37,047 nucleotides of DNA from Candidatus Aquidulcis sp. (GCA_020723385.1 DYIZ01000055.1:1-37047), one strand, 5' to 3'. Positions 15,290 to 23,193 are shown, counted from the stretch's first letter. The notes: generated from the letters alone by a model not told the origin. Numbers and translations: made by a program.

Positions 15290-16615
15290 CTATTCGGCGT
15301 CCACGCCGCCCAGCGCCATTCCGCCAGAGCTTTCGGATACCTGGGGGATGGCTTTGACAGCTTCGCCCCGCCCATCCTCGAAATGAATGATCGCCGGGAC
15401 GAAGAGCGCGCCCGCACCCAGCAAGATCGTCCCGAGGCCGCCGGCTATATACCACAAAGACACGCCAAAACGGTCCGACAGCGGCCCCGCAACGATCAGT
15501 CCTAAGGGCGTCATCGCCGAAGCTACACTGCCGACCAGAGTGAAGACGCGTCCTTGCATTTCCGGCGCGACCGCAGCTTGCAGGGCGGCGTGCAGCGGGC
15601 CATTACAGATCGGCAGTGCGAAGCCACACACCGCGACCGCAGCAACAGCCGCCAGGAATCCCTGGGAGGGCATCAACCCAATGGTCAACGCAGACACGCC
15701 CAGGAGTATTAGCCCGGCCAACGAGGTATAGATTCGACGGCGGAAACCTCCCCACACGCCCAACACGATCCCGCCTGCAATGACGCCAAGCCCTATCGCC
15801 ATTTCCATCATGGCAAACTGGAACACCTCGCCATTGAAGTGTTTGGTGACCAGGATGGGCATGAGGGAGAAAGCCGGGCTGATGACCAGGTTGATAAAAG
15901 TCGCCATGACGCCAATCAACAACAGACCGGGCCAACCCCACATATAGCGCAAACCGGCGCCGAAATCCTCCCATACCGATGTTTTGGCGGCAGGATTCTC
16001 TGCGGCCTGGGATTGGAGCGGTTGAGGGACGGAAAAGAAAAACAGCGGCATGATCGCCAGCAAGGCAGTGCCAACGTCAATCATCAAGATTCCCTGGATG
16101 GGCATTACCAACAAAAAAGACGCCCCTAAAGGCGCAGCGCCGATGCTCATCGCCCCCTGCAAAATCTGGTTTGCCCCCTGGACGCGGGTCAGGTGCTGCT
16201 GAGGCACCATCAGCGAGGTCGAGGCGGTCATTGCAGAATAGTGAAAACCTCCGGCAACCGAGCGGATGAACATCAAAACGTAAATGTGCCAGATTTGCGG
16301 CTGCCCGAATGCAAATAACGCCGCCAGCCCCAGGGTCGCCAGGGCGATGATCCCATCGGATACGATCATCGTCACCCGCCGGTTCCAGCGATCTACCAAA
16401 GCGCCGGCCAGCGGCATCAGGAATATCTGGGGCAGCAAACCGACCAGGGAGGCCGTGGTCAGCACGGTTGCTTTACCGGTAGTCTGGGTAAGCCACCAAA
16501 TCAGGGCAAACGAGACAAGCTGGCTGCCCAATAGGGAAAAAGCCTGCCCCGACCAGATTGTGAAGAAGCGCGCCGCCCATCCGGGGCGGATCTGCGCTGT
16601 GGATTGCGTATCCAT
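15290..16615 (-). CDS. MFS efflux-type transporter
   Basis: A 441-residue transporter with about 12 hydrophobic segments. MFS loop 2-3 is seen as GALVDRWNRRVTMIVSD, and the N-terminus FFTIWSGQAFSLLGSQLVSF together with IRSVAGGFHYSAM resembles macrolide and siderophore exporters of the MefA/EntS group. Export of a hydrophobic compound is inferred from this. The start at 16615 has AAAGGAG about 6 bases upstream and is chosen over an ATG five codons earlier. An AT-rich stretch with an inverted repeat lies upstream and may hold its regulatory region. Confidence 0.88.
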   Translation of the reverse strand: MDTQSTAQIRPGWAARFFTIWSGQAFSLLGSQLVSFALIWWLTQTTGKATVLTTASLVGLLPQIFLMPLAGALVDRWNRRVTMIVSDGIIALATLGLAALFAFGQPQIWHIYVLMFIRSVAGGFHYSAMTASTSLMVPQQHLTRVQGANQILQGAMSIGAAPLGASFLLVMPIQGILMIDVGTALLAIMPLFFFSVPQPLQSQAAENPAAKTSVWEDFGAGLRYMWGWPGLLLIGVMATFINLVISPAFSLMPILVTKHFNGEVFQFAMMEMAIGLGVIAGGIVLGVWGGFRRRIYTSLAGLILLGVSALTIGLMPSQGFLAAVAAVAVCGFALPICNGPLHAALQAAVAPEMQGRVFTLVGSVASAMTPLGLIVAGPLSDRFGVSLWYIAGGLGTILLGAGALFVPAIIHFEDGRGEAVKAIPQVSESSGGMALGGVDAE

Positions 16616-16664
16616 TCTTGCTCCTTTCACGCCCGGCGAAATTCTCGCTGGTATAATTCAATGC

Positions 16665-16760
16665 ATACTATCATGATGTTTTATAATTGTCAATCAATTA
16701 CTAAATAATATCAATTCGAAGTTTGAATATATTGATAATATTTTGTTATTATTAATTTAG
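16665..16760. promoter_or_regulatory. AT-rich regulatory island upstream of the MFS efflux gene
   Basis: About 95 bases of strongly AT-rich DNA stand out from the GC-rich surroundings. TATCAAT (16709-16715) and ATTGATA (16731-16737) form an inverted repeat with 15 bases between, and TTCGAA/TTTGAA lie inside it. This would suit an operator for a dimeric repressor of the transporter, but no such regulator is adjacent. Confidence 0.4.
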
Positions 16761-16861
16761 GGCATCATGAATCGAATGGGGTAATTCGGCTCGTTGCGGC
16801 GCCAAGCCCATCACATCTTTTCAAGCCGATGAACTGCCCTCCCCGATCCAACCTGTCGAGT

Positions 16862-16890
16862 TTGCACCCTGGCCCGCCCGGATGTATAAT
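16862..16890 (+). promoter_or_regulatory. Sigma-70-type promoter of the zinc-finger gene
   Basis: TTGCAC (16862-16867), 17 bases, TATAAT (16885-16890). The ATG of the zinc-finger gene is 39 bases downstream with an AGGAGG box. Confidence 0.7.
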
Positions 16891-16929
16891 GATGCCAGAC
16901 TGGCTCGAATCCGACAGGAGGACAATACA

Positions 16930-17184
16930 ATGGTTATGCCCATCATCCAATACGCCCCCGAAGACTGTGCCTGGTGTGGGGGGACCGGTCTTTACGGGCA
17001 ATATAACGATCAGTGCCTGGTTTGCACCGGGCAAGGCAGTGTGCTGGTGGCGCAGCCCGCCCGCAAGTGTCCGCAGTGCAAAGGCACCGGCGCAGTTATG
17101 GTGGGTGAATTCAACGACCGCTGTAAAACCTGCAACGGCACCGGCTGGTCACACGTGCTCAAAGGGTCGCAAATGAACCGGTAA
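16930..17184 (+). CDS. Stand-alone DnaJ-type zinc-finger protein
   Basis: An 84-residue protein with four CxxCxGxG motifs: CAWCGGTG, CLVCTGQG, CPQCKGTG and CKTCNGTG, at nearly even spacing. This is the cysteine-rich domain of DnaJ (two zinc sites formed by motifs 1+4 and 2+3) without J-domain or substrate-binding domain. It may act as a thiol-disulphide or protein-holding factor, as known for DnaJ zinc-finger proteins, but that is inference. The start at 16930 is supported by AGGAGG and a consensus promoter; the frame is open 16 codons further upstream, across the promoter, which argues against the longer form. No partner gene is adjacent. Confidence 0.82.
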   Translation: MVMPIIQYAPEDCAWCGGTGLYGQYNDQCLVCTGQGSVLVAQPARKCPQCKGTGAVMVGEFNDRCKTCNGTGWSHVLKGSQMNR

Positions 17185-17269
17185 ACGCTAACCCATGCAC
17201 GCTCTGCAGAAAAAACACCAATTACATAAACGAGTTGTAACGGTTCCGCTTTAGGCTGGTTAGGGACAA

Positions 17270-18154
17270 TCAGCGAATCCCCCGCATCATCTCGTACAGC
17301 ATCACCCCCGTCGCTACCGCCAAATTCAACGATGAAGCTCGCCCGCGCATTGGCAAGCTGATGACCAGCTCGCAGGCCGCGCGTTGCCCCTCCGTCAACC
17401 CCTCACGTTCGCTGCCCATCAACAAGATCATCGGTTGAGTGTACGCAGCAACTTCCTGATATGGGGCTCTGCCATGCGCCGAAGTCCCATAGACATGGTA
17501 GCCATGCAGCCTGGACCACTGGGCGAAATCATCAAATGCCGCCGTCACAACCGGATACCAAAACAGTGTGCCCATGCTGGCTCGCACCGCGCCAGGGTGA
17601 TAAATATCTGCGCATCGGTGTTCGGGTGATCTTTGCCTGCCTGTACCGCCGCGGTGTTCTTGACCGCCGCGGTGTTCTTGACCGCCGCGGTGTTCTTGAC
17701 CGCCGCTGTCCAGCAAAATCAAGCCACTGGCTCCCACCGCGTCCACCGTGCGCAAGATCGTGCCAATATTGCCGGGGTCCTGCGGCGAGACGAGCGCTAC
17801 CCCCCACGGGAAAGTATCGGGTGTCAATGCATCGAGCACCAGACGGCGCTGGCGAGCAACCGCCAAAATGCCCTGCGGATTATCCTTGTCGGCCAGAGAG
17901 GCGAACACATCCTTTTCGACCGCGTAACAGGGCACACCCCGCCGGGTCTGCTCGCCGATCAGATCAAGGGCGAAGTCGCTGCTGAGCATTTCGGGGGCGT
18001 AGACGATGTACTCTACCCAGCCAGACTCGATCGCATCGCCCACGTGGTGAATGCCCTCCACTACGAACAGGCCGGAGGCGTCACGCGCTTTGCGCTGGCT
18101 GAAAGAGCGAATCTGCTTGATCTTGGGGTTTTGGCGGCTGGAAAATGTGGTCAT
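17270..18154 (-). CDS. TrmH/SpoU-family rRNA or tRNA 2'-O-methyltransferase with a repeat insertion
   Basis: A 294-residue SPOUT methyltransferase. The N-terminal RNA-binding part (1-105) begins SSRQNPKIKQIRSFSQRKAR and contains LFVVEGIHHVGDAI. The knotted SAM domain has VSPQDPGNIGTILRTVDAVG (122-141), ILLMGSEREGL and the C-terminal knot LPMRGRASSLNLAVATGVML. Between LILLD (149) and YHPGAVRASMG (185), where relatives have only a few residues, about 30 residues are inserted, including three copies of GGQEHR encoded by an 18-base tandem repeat. The start at 18154 gives an ATGA overlap with the histidine-kinase stop; the alternative ATG 15 bases upstream lies inside the kinase gene. The RNA target is unknown. 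Confidence 0.85.
   Translation of the reverse strand: MTTFSSRQNPKIKQIRSFSQRKARDASGLFVVEGIHHVGDAIESGWVEYIVYAPEMLSSDFALDLIGEQTRRGVPCYAVEKDVFASLADKDNPQGILAVARQRRLVLDALTPDTFPWGVALVSPQDPGNIGTILRTVDAVGASGLILLDSGGQEHRGGQEHRGGQEHRGGTGRQRSPEHRCADIYHPGAVRASMGTLFWYPVVTAAFDDFAQWSRLHGYHVYGTSAHGRAPYQEVAAYTQPMILLMGSEREGLTEGQRAACELVISLPMRGRASSLNLAVATGVMLYEMMRGIR
17645..17708. repeat. 18-base tandem repeat inside the TrmH-family gene
   Basis: ACCGCCGCGGTGTTCTTG is present three times without change (17645-17662, 17663-17680, 17681-17698), with a 10-base partial fourth copy. Being a multiple of three it keeps the frame and reads GGQEHR on the coding strand. Copy number could vary by slippage. Confidence 0.95.
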
Positions 18155-19821
18155 GGCATGGGCACCCATACAAGCAGCGTCGTGCCTTCCCCCAACTCGG
18201 ATGTGATTTCAACGTCGCCGCCCACTTTCCGGGCACGTGTGTGCATGTTCGCAAGACCGTGTCCCATCGTCACGCTCATTTTGCGCAGATCGAAACCTTT
18301 GCCGTTGTCGGTGATTTCGAGCAGCACCCGCTGCGGCGCCATCCATAAATGCACCGAAGCCAGCGTAGCGTGTGAATGCTTGGAGACGTTGGATAGCGCC
18401 TCCTGGCAAATGTGAAAGAGCGCCGTTGCGTGCGCAGTCGGCAGGCACGCCAGTCCATCGTCTGGCCCTGAGAAAGTGACCTCGGTGCGCGTGTTAGCCT
18501 TGAACTCCTCCACCAGCCGCTGCAGGCCGCTCTTGAGATCCTCGCCGCGAAACAGGCGCGGGCGCAGATCGAGAATATAAGAGCGAATGTCTCGGATGGT
18601 TTCGTTCAACCCCTCGATCGCCTGGCCAATCTTGTCGCGCGACTGCTCCGGGTCGTCATCGAGAGCAGTGCGCGCGAAATCCAGCGCCAGACCGACCGCG
18701 TAAATGGACTGGATGATGCCGTCGTGTAAATCCATCCCGATGCGCTCGCGCTCTTCGAGCACGGCCAGCCGCCGAGCCTGCCGGTGAAGGCGCAGGTTCT
18801 CGACGCTGATGCCGGCCCACGCTCCGATGGCCGTCAGGAGCTGGATTTCACGCTGGCTGAGATGCCGCTCGCGGCGGGTGGCCAAACTCATCACGCCCAC
18901 CACGATACCCCGCGCCACCATTGGGATAAAGGCAATCGTTCTGAAACCGGCATCTACCACAGCTTTGCGTAAAAAGCGCATATCCTGCTGCGGCGCGGTG
19001 CTGATGAGCGGCTTGGCAGTCGCGGCGACGATCCCCACGAAACCCTGCCCAAACTCGAACCGCTCCACTGTTGCAAACACTTCCGGGGCTTCCCCCCGGT
19101 GCAGCGCCAATCTCAGCTCTTTCAGCCCCTCCTCGACCAGGAAAATCTCGCCCGCCTCCACTCCCAGGTAAGACATCACCCGCTTCAACGTCTTATCCAT
19201 CACATCGTCAATTTCTTGCGAGGTGGAGAGCGTCTCGGCCACATCGTTGACCAGGGCCAGGTCAATATTGCGCAGCGTGAGCATCCGGTCACGCGACACC
19301 AGCCCCTCGTACATGCGGGCGTTACTGATCGCTACCGCTGCGTAGGCTGCCAGCGTCTCGATCACCCGCTCGTCATCTTCTGTAAACTCGTGGTAGCGCT
19401 GCTTGTCAGTGAGGTAAATTTGGCCGAGAAGCCGGTCGCCAGCCAGGATCGGCACACCCAGGAATGAACGCATCGGCGGGTGATTGCGCGGCCAGCCCAC
19501 ACTGCGCTCGTCATCGGCGATTTCGGGCACGCGGATCGTCTTGCGATCCTTTTGCAGCGCCCCAATCAGCCCGCGGCCGATCGGCGGGTGATCCATTTGT
19601 GCGATCTCATCGGGCGCCATCCCCACCGGGATGAACTTCTCCAGTTCCCCTTCTTCGTCTACCACCCCCAAGGCAGCATAACGCGCCCCGGCTTGCTCGC
19701 GCGCCAGGTTGACGATCCGCTCCAGAACATTCTCCAGAGACAGGTTACTTACCAACTCGAGACTGGCCTGGTGCAGGGCAACCAGGCGCTCTTCGAGCTG
19801 CTCTCTTGTCAGAATTACCAT
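18151..19821 (-). CDS. GAF-GAF sensor histidine kinase (NarL/DevS type)
   Basis: A 556-residue soluble kinase. Two GAF domains span about 20-170 and 185-345. The dimerisation/phospho-acceptor domain is HisKA_3, with His366 in ERERIGMDLHDGIIQSIYAV. The ATPase domain (about 460-556) has the N-box HICQEALSNVSKHSHA and the G1 box DNGKGFDL, with GHGLANMHTRA and GEGTTL after it. No transmembrane segment is seen, so the signal is cytosolic: a small ligand, redox state or gas. No response regulator is adjacent; the partner would be a NarL-type protein elsewhere. Its stop overlaps the methyltransferase start by ATGA, an unusual pairing. The gene appears complete. Confidence 0.93.
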   Translation of the reverse strand: MVILTREQLEERLVALHQASLELVSNLSLENVLERIVNLAREQAGARYAALGVVDEEGELEKFIPVGMAPDEIAQMDHPPIGRGLIGALQKDRKTIRVPEIADDERSVGWPRNHPPMRSFLGVPILAGDRLLGQIYLTDKQRYHEFTEDDERVIETLAAYAAVAISNARMYEGLVSRDRMLTLRNIDLALVNDVAETLSTSQEIDDVMDKTLKRVMSYLGVEAGEIFLVEEGLKELRLALHRGEAPEVFATVERFEFGQGFVGIVAATAKPLISTAPQQDMRFLRKAVVDAGFRTIAFIPMVARGIVVGVMSLATRRERHLSQREIQLLTAIGAWAGISVENLRLHRQARRLAVLEERERIGMDLHDGIIQSIYAVGLALDFARTALDDDPEQSRDKIGQAIEGLNETIRDIRSYILDLRPRLFRGEDLKSGLQRLVEEFKANTRTEVTFSGPDDGLACLPTAHATALFHICQEALSNVSKHSHATLASVHLWMAPQRVLLEITDNGKGFDLRKMSVTMGHGLANMHTRARKVGGDVEITSELGEGTTLLVWVPMP

Positions 19822-20043
19822 GAGTTCCTCACCATGCTAATTGTACCTAAATTGGCCGATTTGAGCAAACCCGTTAAGTTTGATAGTTTTTGCCAGCGGC
19901 TGACAGTATAGTTAGGATCTAAACACAAAGTTATCAAAGGTTTTCATAAAGGATTAGAAGGCTTCAAAATCGGTTTCCTTTGAGCATCTTGGTGACAATC
20001 CTTCGTGTCCATTGTGTTTAATTTTATAGAGGATGAAAGACAG

Positions 20044-21372
20044 ATGACCGATTCCCAAGGATCGCGAATACCCGGATTTTATAATCTGACCCTGGAAGAA
20101 CGCCGGGCAGAACTCAGCCGTCGAGGGGCGCTGACCTCGGAAGCTTTGTCGGCGCTCGCGGGGGATGACGGGCTGCGCGCCAGCCAGGCCGATCACATGA
20201 TCGAGAACGTTATCGGCGTGTATGCGCTGCCGGTCGGCGTTGCGCTCAACTTTGTCGTCAACGGGCGCGAAGTGCTCGTCCCGATGGTGATCGAAGAGCC
20301 GTCGGTGGTAGCAGGCGCCTCGTTCATGGCCAAGCTGGCTCGCGCCGGCGGCGGCTTCATCGCCCACACCACTGCTCCCGAGATGATCGGCCAAATGCAG
20401 CTCCTCGACACCCCCGACCTGCCCACGGCGCGCCTGGCGCTGCTCGAACAAAAAGACCGCCTGCTGGCCGAGGCCGCCTCAATAGACCCGGTGCTCGAAC
20501 GGCTGGGCGGCGGCCCACGGGATTTGGAAGTCCGCGTTATCGAAGATTCCCCCATCGGCCCGTTTCTGGTCATTCATCTGATCTACGATGTGCGCGACGC
20601 CATGGGCGCCAACGCCATCAACACCGCCTGCGAGCGGCTGGCGCCGCGCATCGAATCCATCACCGGCGGGCGTGTCCACCTGCGCATCCTGTCTAACCTG
20701 AGCGACCGGCGGCTGGCGCGCGCCCGCTGCACCATCCCGTTATCCGAATTGACATTCGGTAGAGACGCCCCGCCGGGGCGTCTCTACGCCGGCGAGGATG
20801 TGCGTGACAAAATCATCGAAGCCTGGGCATTCGCCGCCGCCGACCCGTACCGCGCCGCCACGCACAACAAAGGCATCATGAACGGCGTGGACCCGGTGGT
20901 GATCGTCACCGGCAACGATTGGCGTGCGGTGGAGACCGGGGCGCATGCCTACGCTGCCCGCGGCGGGCGCTACACATCGTTGAGCACGTGGGGCCGCGAC
21001 CACCTGGGCAACCTGGTCGGCGCGCTGGAGATGCCGCTGGCTGTAGGCATCGTCGGCGGGGCAACCAAGGTTCATCCGGCGGCGCGCGCCGCCCTCGAAT
21101 TGATGGGCGTCACCACAGCCTCCGAGCTGGCCGAGATCATCGTCTCTGTTGGGCTGGCGCAAAATCTGGCCGCCCTGCGCGCCCTGGCAACCGAGGGCAT
21201 CCAGCGCGGCCACATGAGCCTGCACGCCCGGCAGGTCGCCATTGCAGCGGGGGCCGATGGTAATCAAATCGAAACCTTGGCCCAGCAACTCGTCGCCGAG
21301 CAGACGGTGCGCATTGACCGGGCGGAGGAAATTTTGAGAGAATGGAAAACAAGTAGGCAGGTAAACAAGTAG
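20044..21372 (+). CDS. mvaA: Class II 3-hydroxy-3-methylglutaryl-CoA reductase
   Basis: A 442-residue enzyme that reduces HMG-CoA to mevalonate (or works in reverse) with NAD(P)H. Class II landmarks are all present: ENVIGVY (54-60), EEPSVVAGAS with the catalytic Glu85, DAMGAN (185-190), THNKGIMNG with Lys276, GNDWRA with Asp292, and the flap His394 in LHARQVA. Residues 239-249 (GRDAPPGRLYA) are encoded by a perfect 29-base palindrome that appears to have replaced or lengthened a surface loop. The last residues (TSRQVNK) are encoded by an octamer repeat. The HMG-CoA synthase gene follows, so a biosynthetic role in the mevalonate pathway is likely. The start at 20044 has a GAGGA box; the exact start is uncertain. 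Confidence 0.93.
   Translation: MTDSQGSRIPGFYNLTLEERRAELSRRGALTSEALSALAGDDGLRASQADHMIENVIGVYALPVGVALNFVVNGREVLVPMVIEEPSVVAGASFMAKLARAGGGFIAHTTAPEMIGQMQLLDTPDLPTARLALLEQKDRLLAEAASIDPVLERLGGGPRDLEVRVIEDSPIGPFLVIHLIYDVRDAMGANAINTACERLAPRIESITGGRVHLRILSNLSDRRLARARCTIPLSELTFGRDAPPGRLYAGEDVRDKIIEAWAFAAADPYRAATHNKGIMNGVDPVVIVTGNDWRAVETGAHAYAARGGRYTSLSTWGRDHLGNLVGALEMPLAVGIVGGATKVHPAARAALELMGVTTASELAEIIVSVGLAQNLAALRALATEGIQRGHMSLHARQVAIAAGADGNQIETLAQQLVAEQTVRIDRAEEILREWKTSRQVNK
20759..20787. repeat. In-frame palindrome inside the HMG-CoA reductase gene
   Basis: GTAGAGACGCCCC (20759-20771) and GGGGCGTCTCTAC (20775-20787) pair perfectly around a GCC loop. The element keeps the reading frame and encodes a charged, Pro-rich loop between the IPLSEL strand and the EDVRDKI helix. 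Confidence 0.9.
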
Positions 21373-21424
21373 TCAGGTAAACAGGTATCGCTTGTTTACC
21401 TGACTACTTGTCTACTTGTGTAGT
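21345..21424. repeat. Octamer-based inverted repeat between the reductase and synthase genes
   Basis: A perfect 19-bp stem (21365-21383 with 21393-21411, loop of 9) is part of a longer array of 8-base words: AAGTAGGC, AGGTAAAC, AAGTAGTC, AGGTAAAC, AGGTATCG and, on the other side, GTTTACCT, GACTACTT, GTCTACTT, GTGTAGTC. It starts inside the last codons of the reductase gene and ends before the synthase ribosome-binding site. It may reduce read-through into the synthase gene. Confidence 0.85.
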
Positions 21425-21444
21425 CGTAATCTATAGGAGACGAC

Positions 21445-22509
21445 ATGACCAACAACACATTACTGAAACCGACTAATCCCGTAGGAATAATTGGCTATGG
21501 AGCTTACGTACCCCGCTACCGGTTGCCAGCCAAAGAAGTTGCCCGCATTTGGACCGAAGGCACCGCGGGCTTACCAATCAAGGAAAAGGCCGTCCCCGGT
21601 TTGGACGAAGATGTCATCACCATGTCTATTGAGGCGGCGCGCAACGCCATGTTGCGCGCCGGCGTCTCGCCGGATGGCATCCGTGCCGTGTGGGTTGGGT
21701 CGGAATCGCATCCTTACGCGGTCAAACCCACCTCGACCATCGTCGCCGAGGCGATTGGAGCTGCCCCGCACGTGCAGGCCGCCGACATGGAATTCGCCTG
21801 CAAGGCTGGCTCCGAAGCGATGGTGATGGCCATGGGATTAGTCGGCTCGGGCATGGCGCATTACGCTCTGGCGATTGGCATGGATACCGCTCAAGGCAAG
21901 CCCGGCGACGCGCTGGAGTACACTGCCGGCGCGGGCGGCGCGGCGTATCTCATCGGCCCGGCAGATGAAGCCTTGGCGACGATTGACGGCTCCTATTCAT
22001 TCGTCACCGACACGCCCGACTTCTGGCGGCGCGAATATCAGCATTACCCCGAGCACGGGCAGCGTTTCACCGGCGAGCCGGCTTATTTCAAGCACATCAC
22101 TGAAGCTGCAACTGTGTTGATGAACGCCCAGGGCACTCAGCCCAGCGATTACAAGTATGCCATCTTTCACCAACCGAACGTCAAATTCCCACAGAAAGTG
22201 GCGAAAATGCTCGGCTTTACCAAAGAACAGATCACGACCGGGCTGCTGGTGGGGTTGATCGGCAACACGTATGCCGGCGCGGCACTGATTGGGGCGACGG
22301 CTGTGCTGGATATTGCCGAACCGGGGGATCGCATCCTGATGGTTTCTTTTGGTTCCGGGGCTGGCTCTGATGCCTTCGACCTCACCGTGACCGAGGCCAT
22401 TCGTGAGCGCCGAGACCGGGCACCCAAAACGCAGGATTACGTCGCCCGCAGGACAGAGATTGATTACGGAACCTACGTGCGCTACCGCGGCAAGCTGGCG
22501 ATGCGTTAG
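21445..22509 (+). CDS. Hydroxymethylglutaryl-CoA synthase, archaeal type
   Basis: A 354-residue thiolase-fold enzyme that condenses acetoacetyl-CoA with acetyl-CoA to HMG-CoA. It begins [20 protein letters not shown] and contains the catalytic triad of this family: Glu87 in [13 protein letters not shown], Cys119 in [11 protein letters not shown] and His242 in [12 protein letters not shown]. The spacing matches the archaeal enzymes that work in a complex with acetoacetyl-CoA thiolase and a DUF35 protein; a DUF35 gene indeed follows. A TAGGAGA box precedes the ATG. The order reductase-synthase-DUF35 on one strand suggests one functional unit for mevalonate synthesis, hence isoprenoids. The thiolase is not in the window. 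Confidence 0.93.
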   Translation: MTNNTLLKPTNPVGIIGYGAYVPRYRLPAKEVARIWTEGTAGLPIKEKAVPGLDEDVITMSIEAARNAMLRAGVSPDGIRAVWVGSESHPYAVKPTSTIVAEAIGAAPHVQAADMEFACKAGSEAMVMAMGLVGSGMAHYALAIGMDTAQGKPGDALEYTAGAGGAAYLIGPADEALATIDGSYSFVTDTPDFWRREYQHYPEHGQRFTGEPAYFKHITEAATVLMNAQGTQPSDYKYAIFHQPNVKFPQKVAKMLGFTKEQITTGLLVGLIGNTYAGAALIGATAVLDIAEPGDRILMVSFGSGAGSDAFDLTVTEAIRERRDRAPKTQDYVARRTEIDYGTYVRYRGKLAMR

Positions 22510-22512
22510 CAG

Positions 22513-22560
22513 ATGGCAAATGATAGGTACCATCAACTATTTGCCATAAGCCATACGCTA
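22513..22560. repeat. Heptamer-based inverted repeat between synthase and DUF35 genes
   Basis: ATGGCAAAT (22513-22521) and ATTTGCCAT (22539-22547) pair perfectly with 17 bases between; TTGCCAT and AAGCCAT follow as heptamers. It resembles the repeat between the reductase and synthase genes in design but not in sequence. Confidence 0.65.
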
Positions 22561-22628
22561 ACCTGATAGTTCCTGATAGCCCCGGCTGGCTAAACTTATA
22601 CGCAGCGAACAAAAGGAGAGTGAAGATT

Positions 22629-23033
22629 ATGGAGATTTCTCGCCATTGGCGTTTGAAGAAGCAGCGTTACAATTTGATGGGCGAAGTATGCCCGCACTGT
22701 GACGTTAAGATTTTCCCGCCGAGGGATGTCTGCCCCGAGTGTGGGCACGAAGCCAAGACCGAGTTTGCATTCAGCGGGCGCGGCGAAGTGTTTTCATATA
22801 CCACCGTTTACGATGCGCCTGCCGGGTACGAAGAGACCACTCCCTACACCGTTGCCATCGTCAAGCTGGCCGAGGGTCCAATGGTCACGGCGCAGTTGAC
22901 CGACCTGGGCAAAGACTCTGTTGAGATCGGCATGCCGGTCGAGATGGTCACCCGCCGGATTCGCTCGGATGGCGATGAGCGGGGGATGCTTGTGTATGGG
23001 TACAAGTTTCGGCCAGCCGTGATACAACCATAA
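22629..23033 (+). CDS. DUF35 zinc-ribbon/OB-fold protein, HMG-CoA synthase partner
   Basis: A 134-residue protein. The N-terminal rubredoxin-like zinc ribbon has CPHC (near 21) and CPEC (near 36); the OB fold follows with GRGEVFSYTTVYDAPAG, PYTVAIVKLAEGPMVTAQL and GMPVEMV. In archaea this protein bridges acetoacetyl-CoA thiolase and HMG-CoA synthase and shares their CoA site, passing the intermediate directly. Its place just after the synthase gene supports that role here. The start at 22629 is chosen because AAAGGAG lies 10 bases upstream; the GTG at 22620 is too close to that box. A terminator hairpin lies about 110 bases downstream. Confidence 0.88.
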   Translation: MEISRHWRLKKQRYNLMGEVCPHCDVKIFPPRDVCPECGHEAKTEFAFSGRGEVFSYTTVYDAPAGYEETTPYTVAIVKLAEGPMVTAQLTDLGKDSVEIGMPVEMVTRRIRSDGDERGMLVYGYKFRPAVIQP

Positions 23034-23140
23034 ATTAGCCCCCATATACGGGGTTGAGTTGCCGAAAACGCTCAAGGAATTCTCTATATAGTGGAATGCT
23101 GGTGTACGGGAATGGAGAATTTCTTCATACACCATCATGC

Positions 23141-23176
23141 CGCAGTCCCCGGTTTTTAGGCCGGGGACTGCGCTTT
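23141..23176. terminator. Terminator hairpin after the mevalonate genes
   Basis: CGCAGTCCCCGG and CCGGGGACTGCG form a perfect 12-bp stem with an 8-base loop and are followed by CTTTT. It separates the DUF35 gene from the converging fic remnant and could serve both strands. Confidence 0.75.
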
Positions 23177-23193
23177 TAAATCAGGATTTGGGG

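Noticed and set aside
16882-16929. Longer start for the zinc-finger protein
   Set aside because: The extension covers the TATAAT box; the ATG at 16930 has AGGAGG at a good distance.
17645-17708. Possible CRISPR-like repeat array
   Set aside because: The 18-base copies abut with no spacers and lie inside a coding frame; no cas genes are present.
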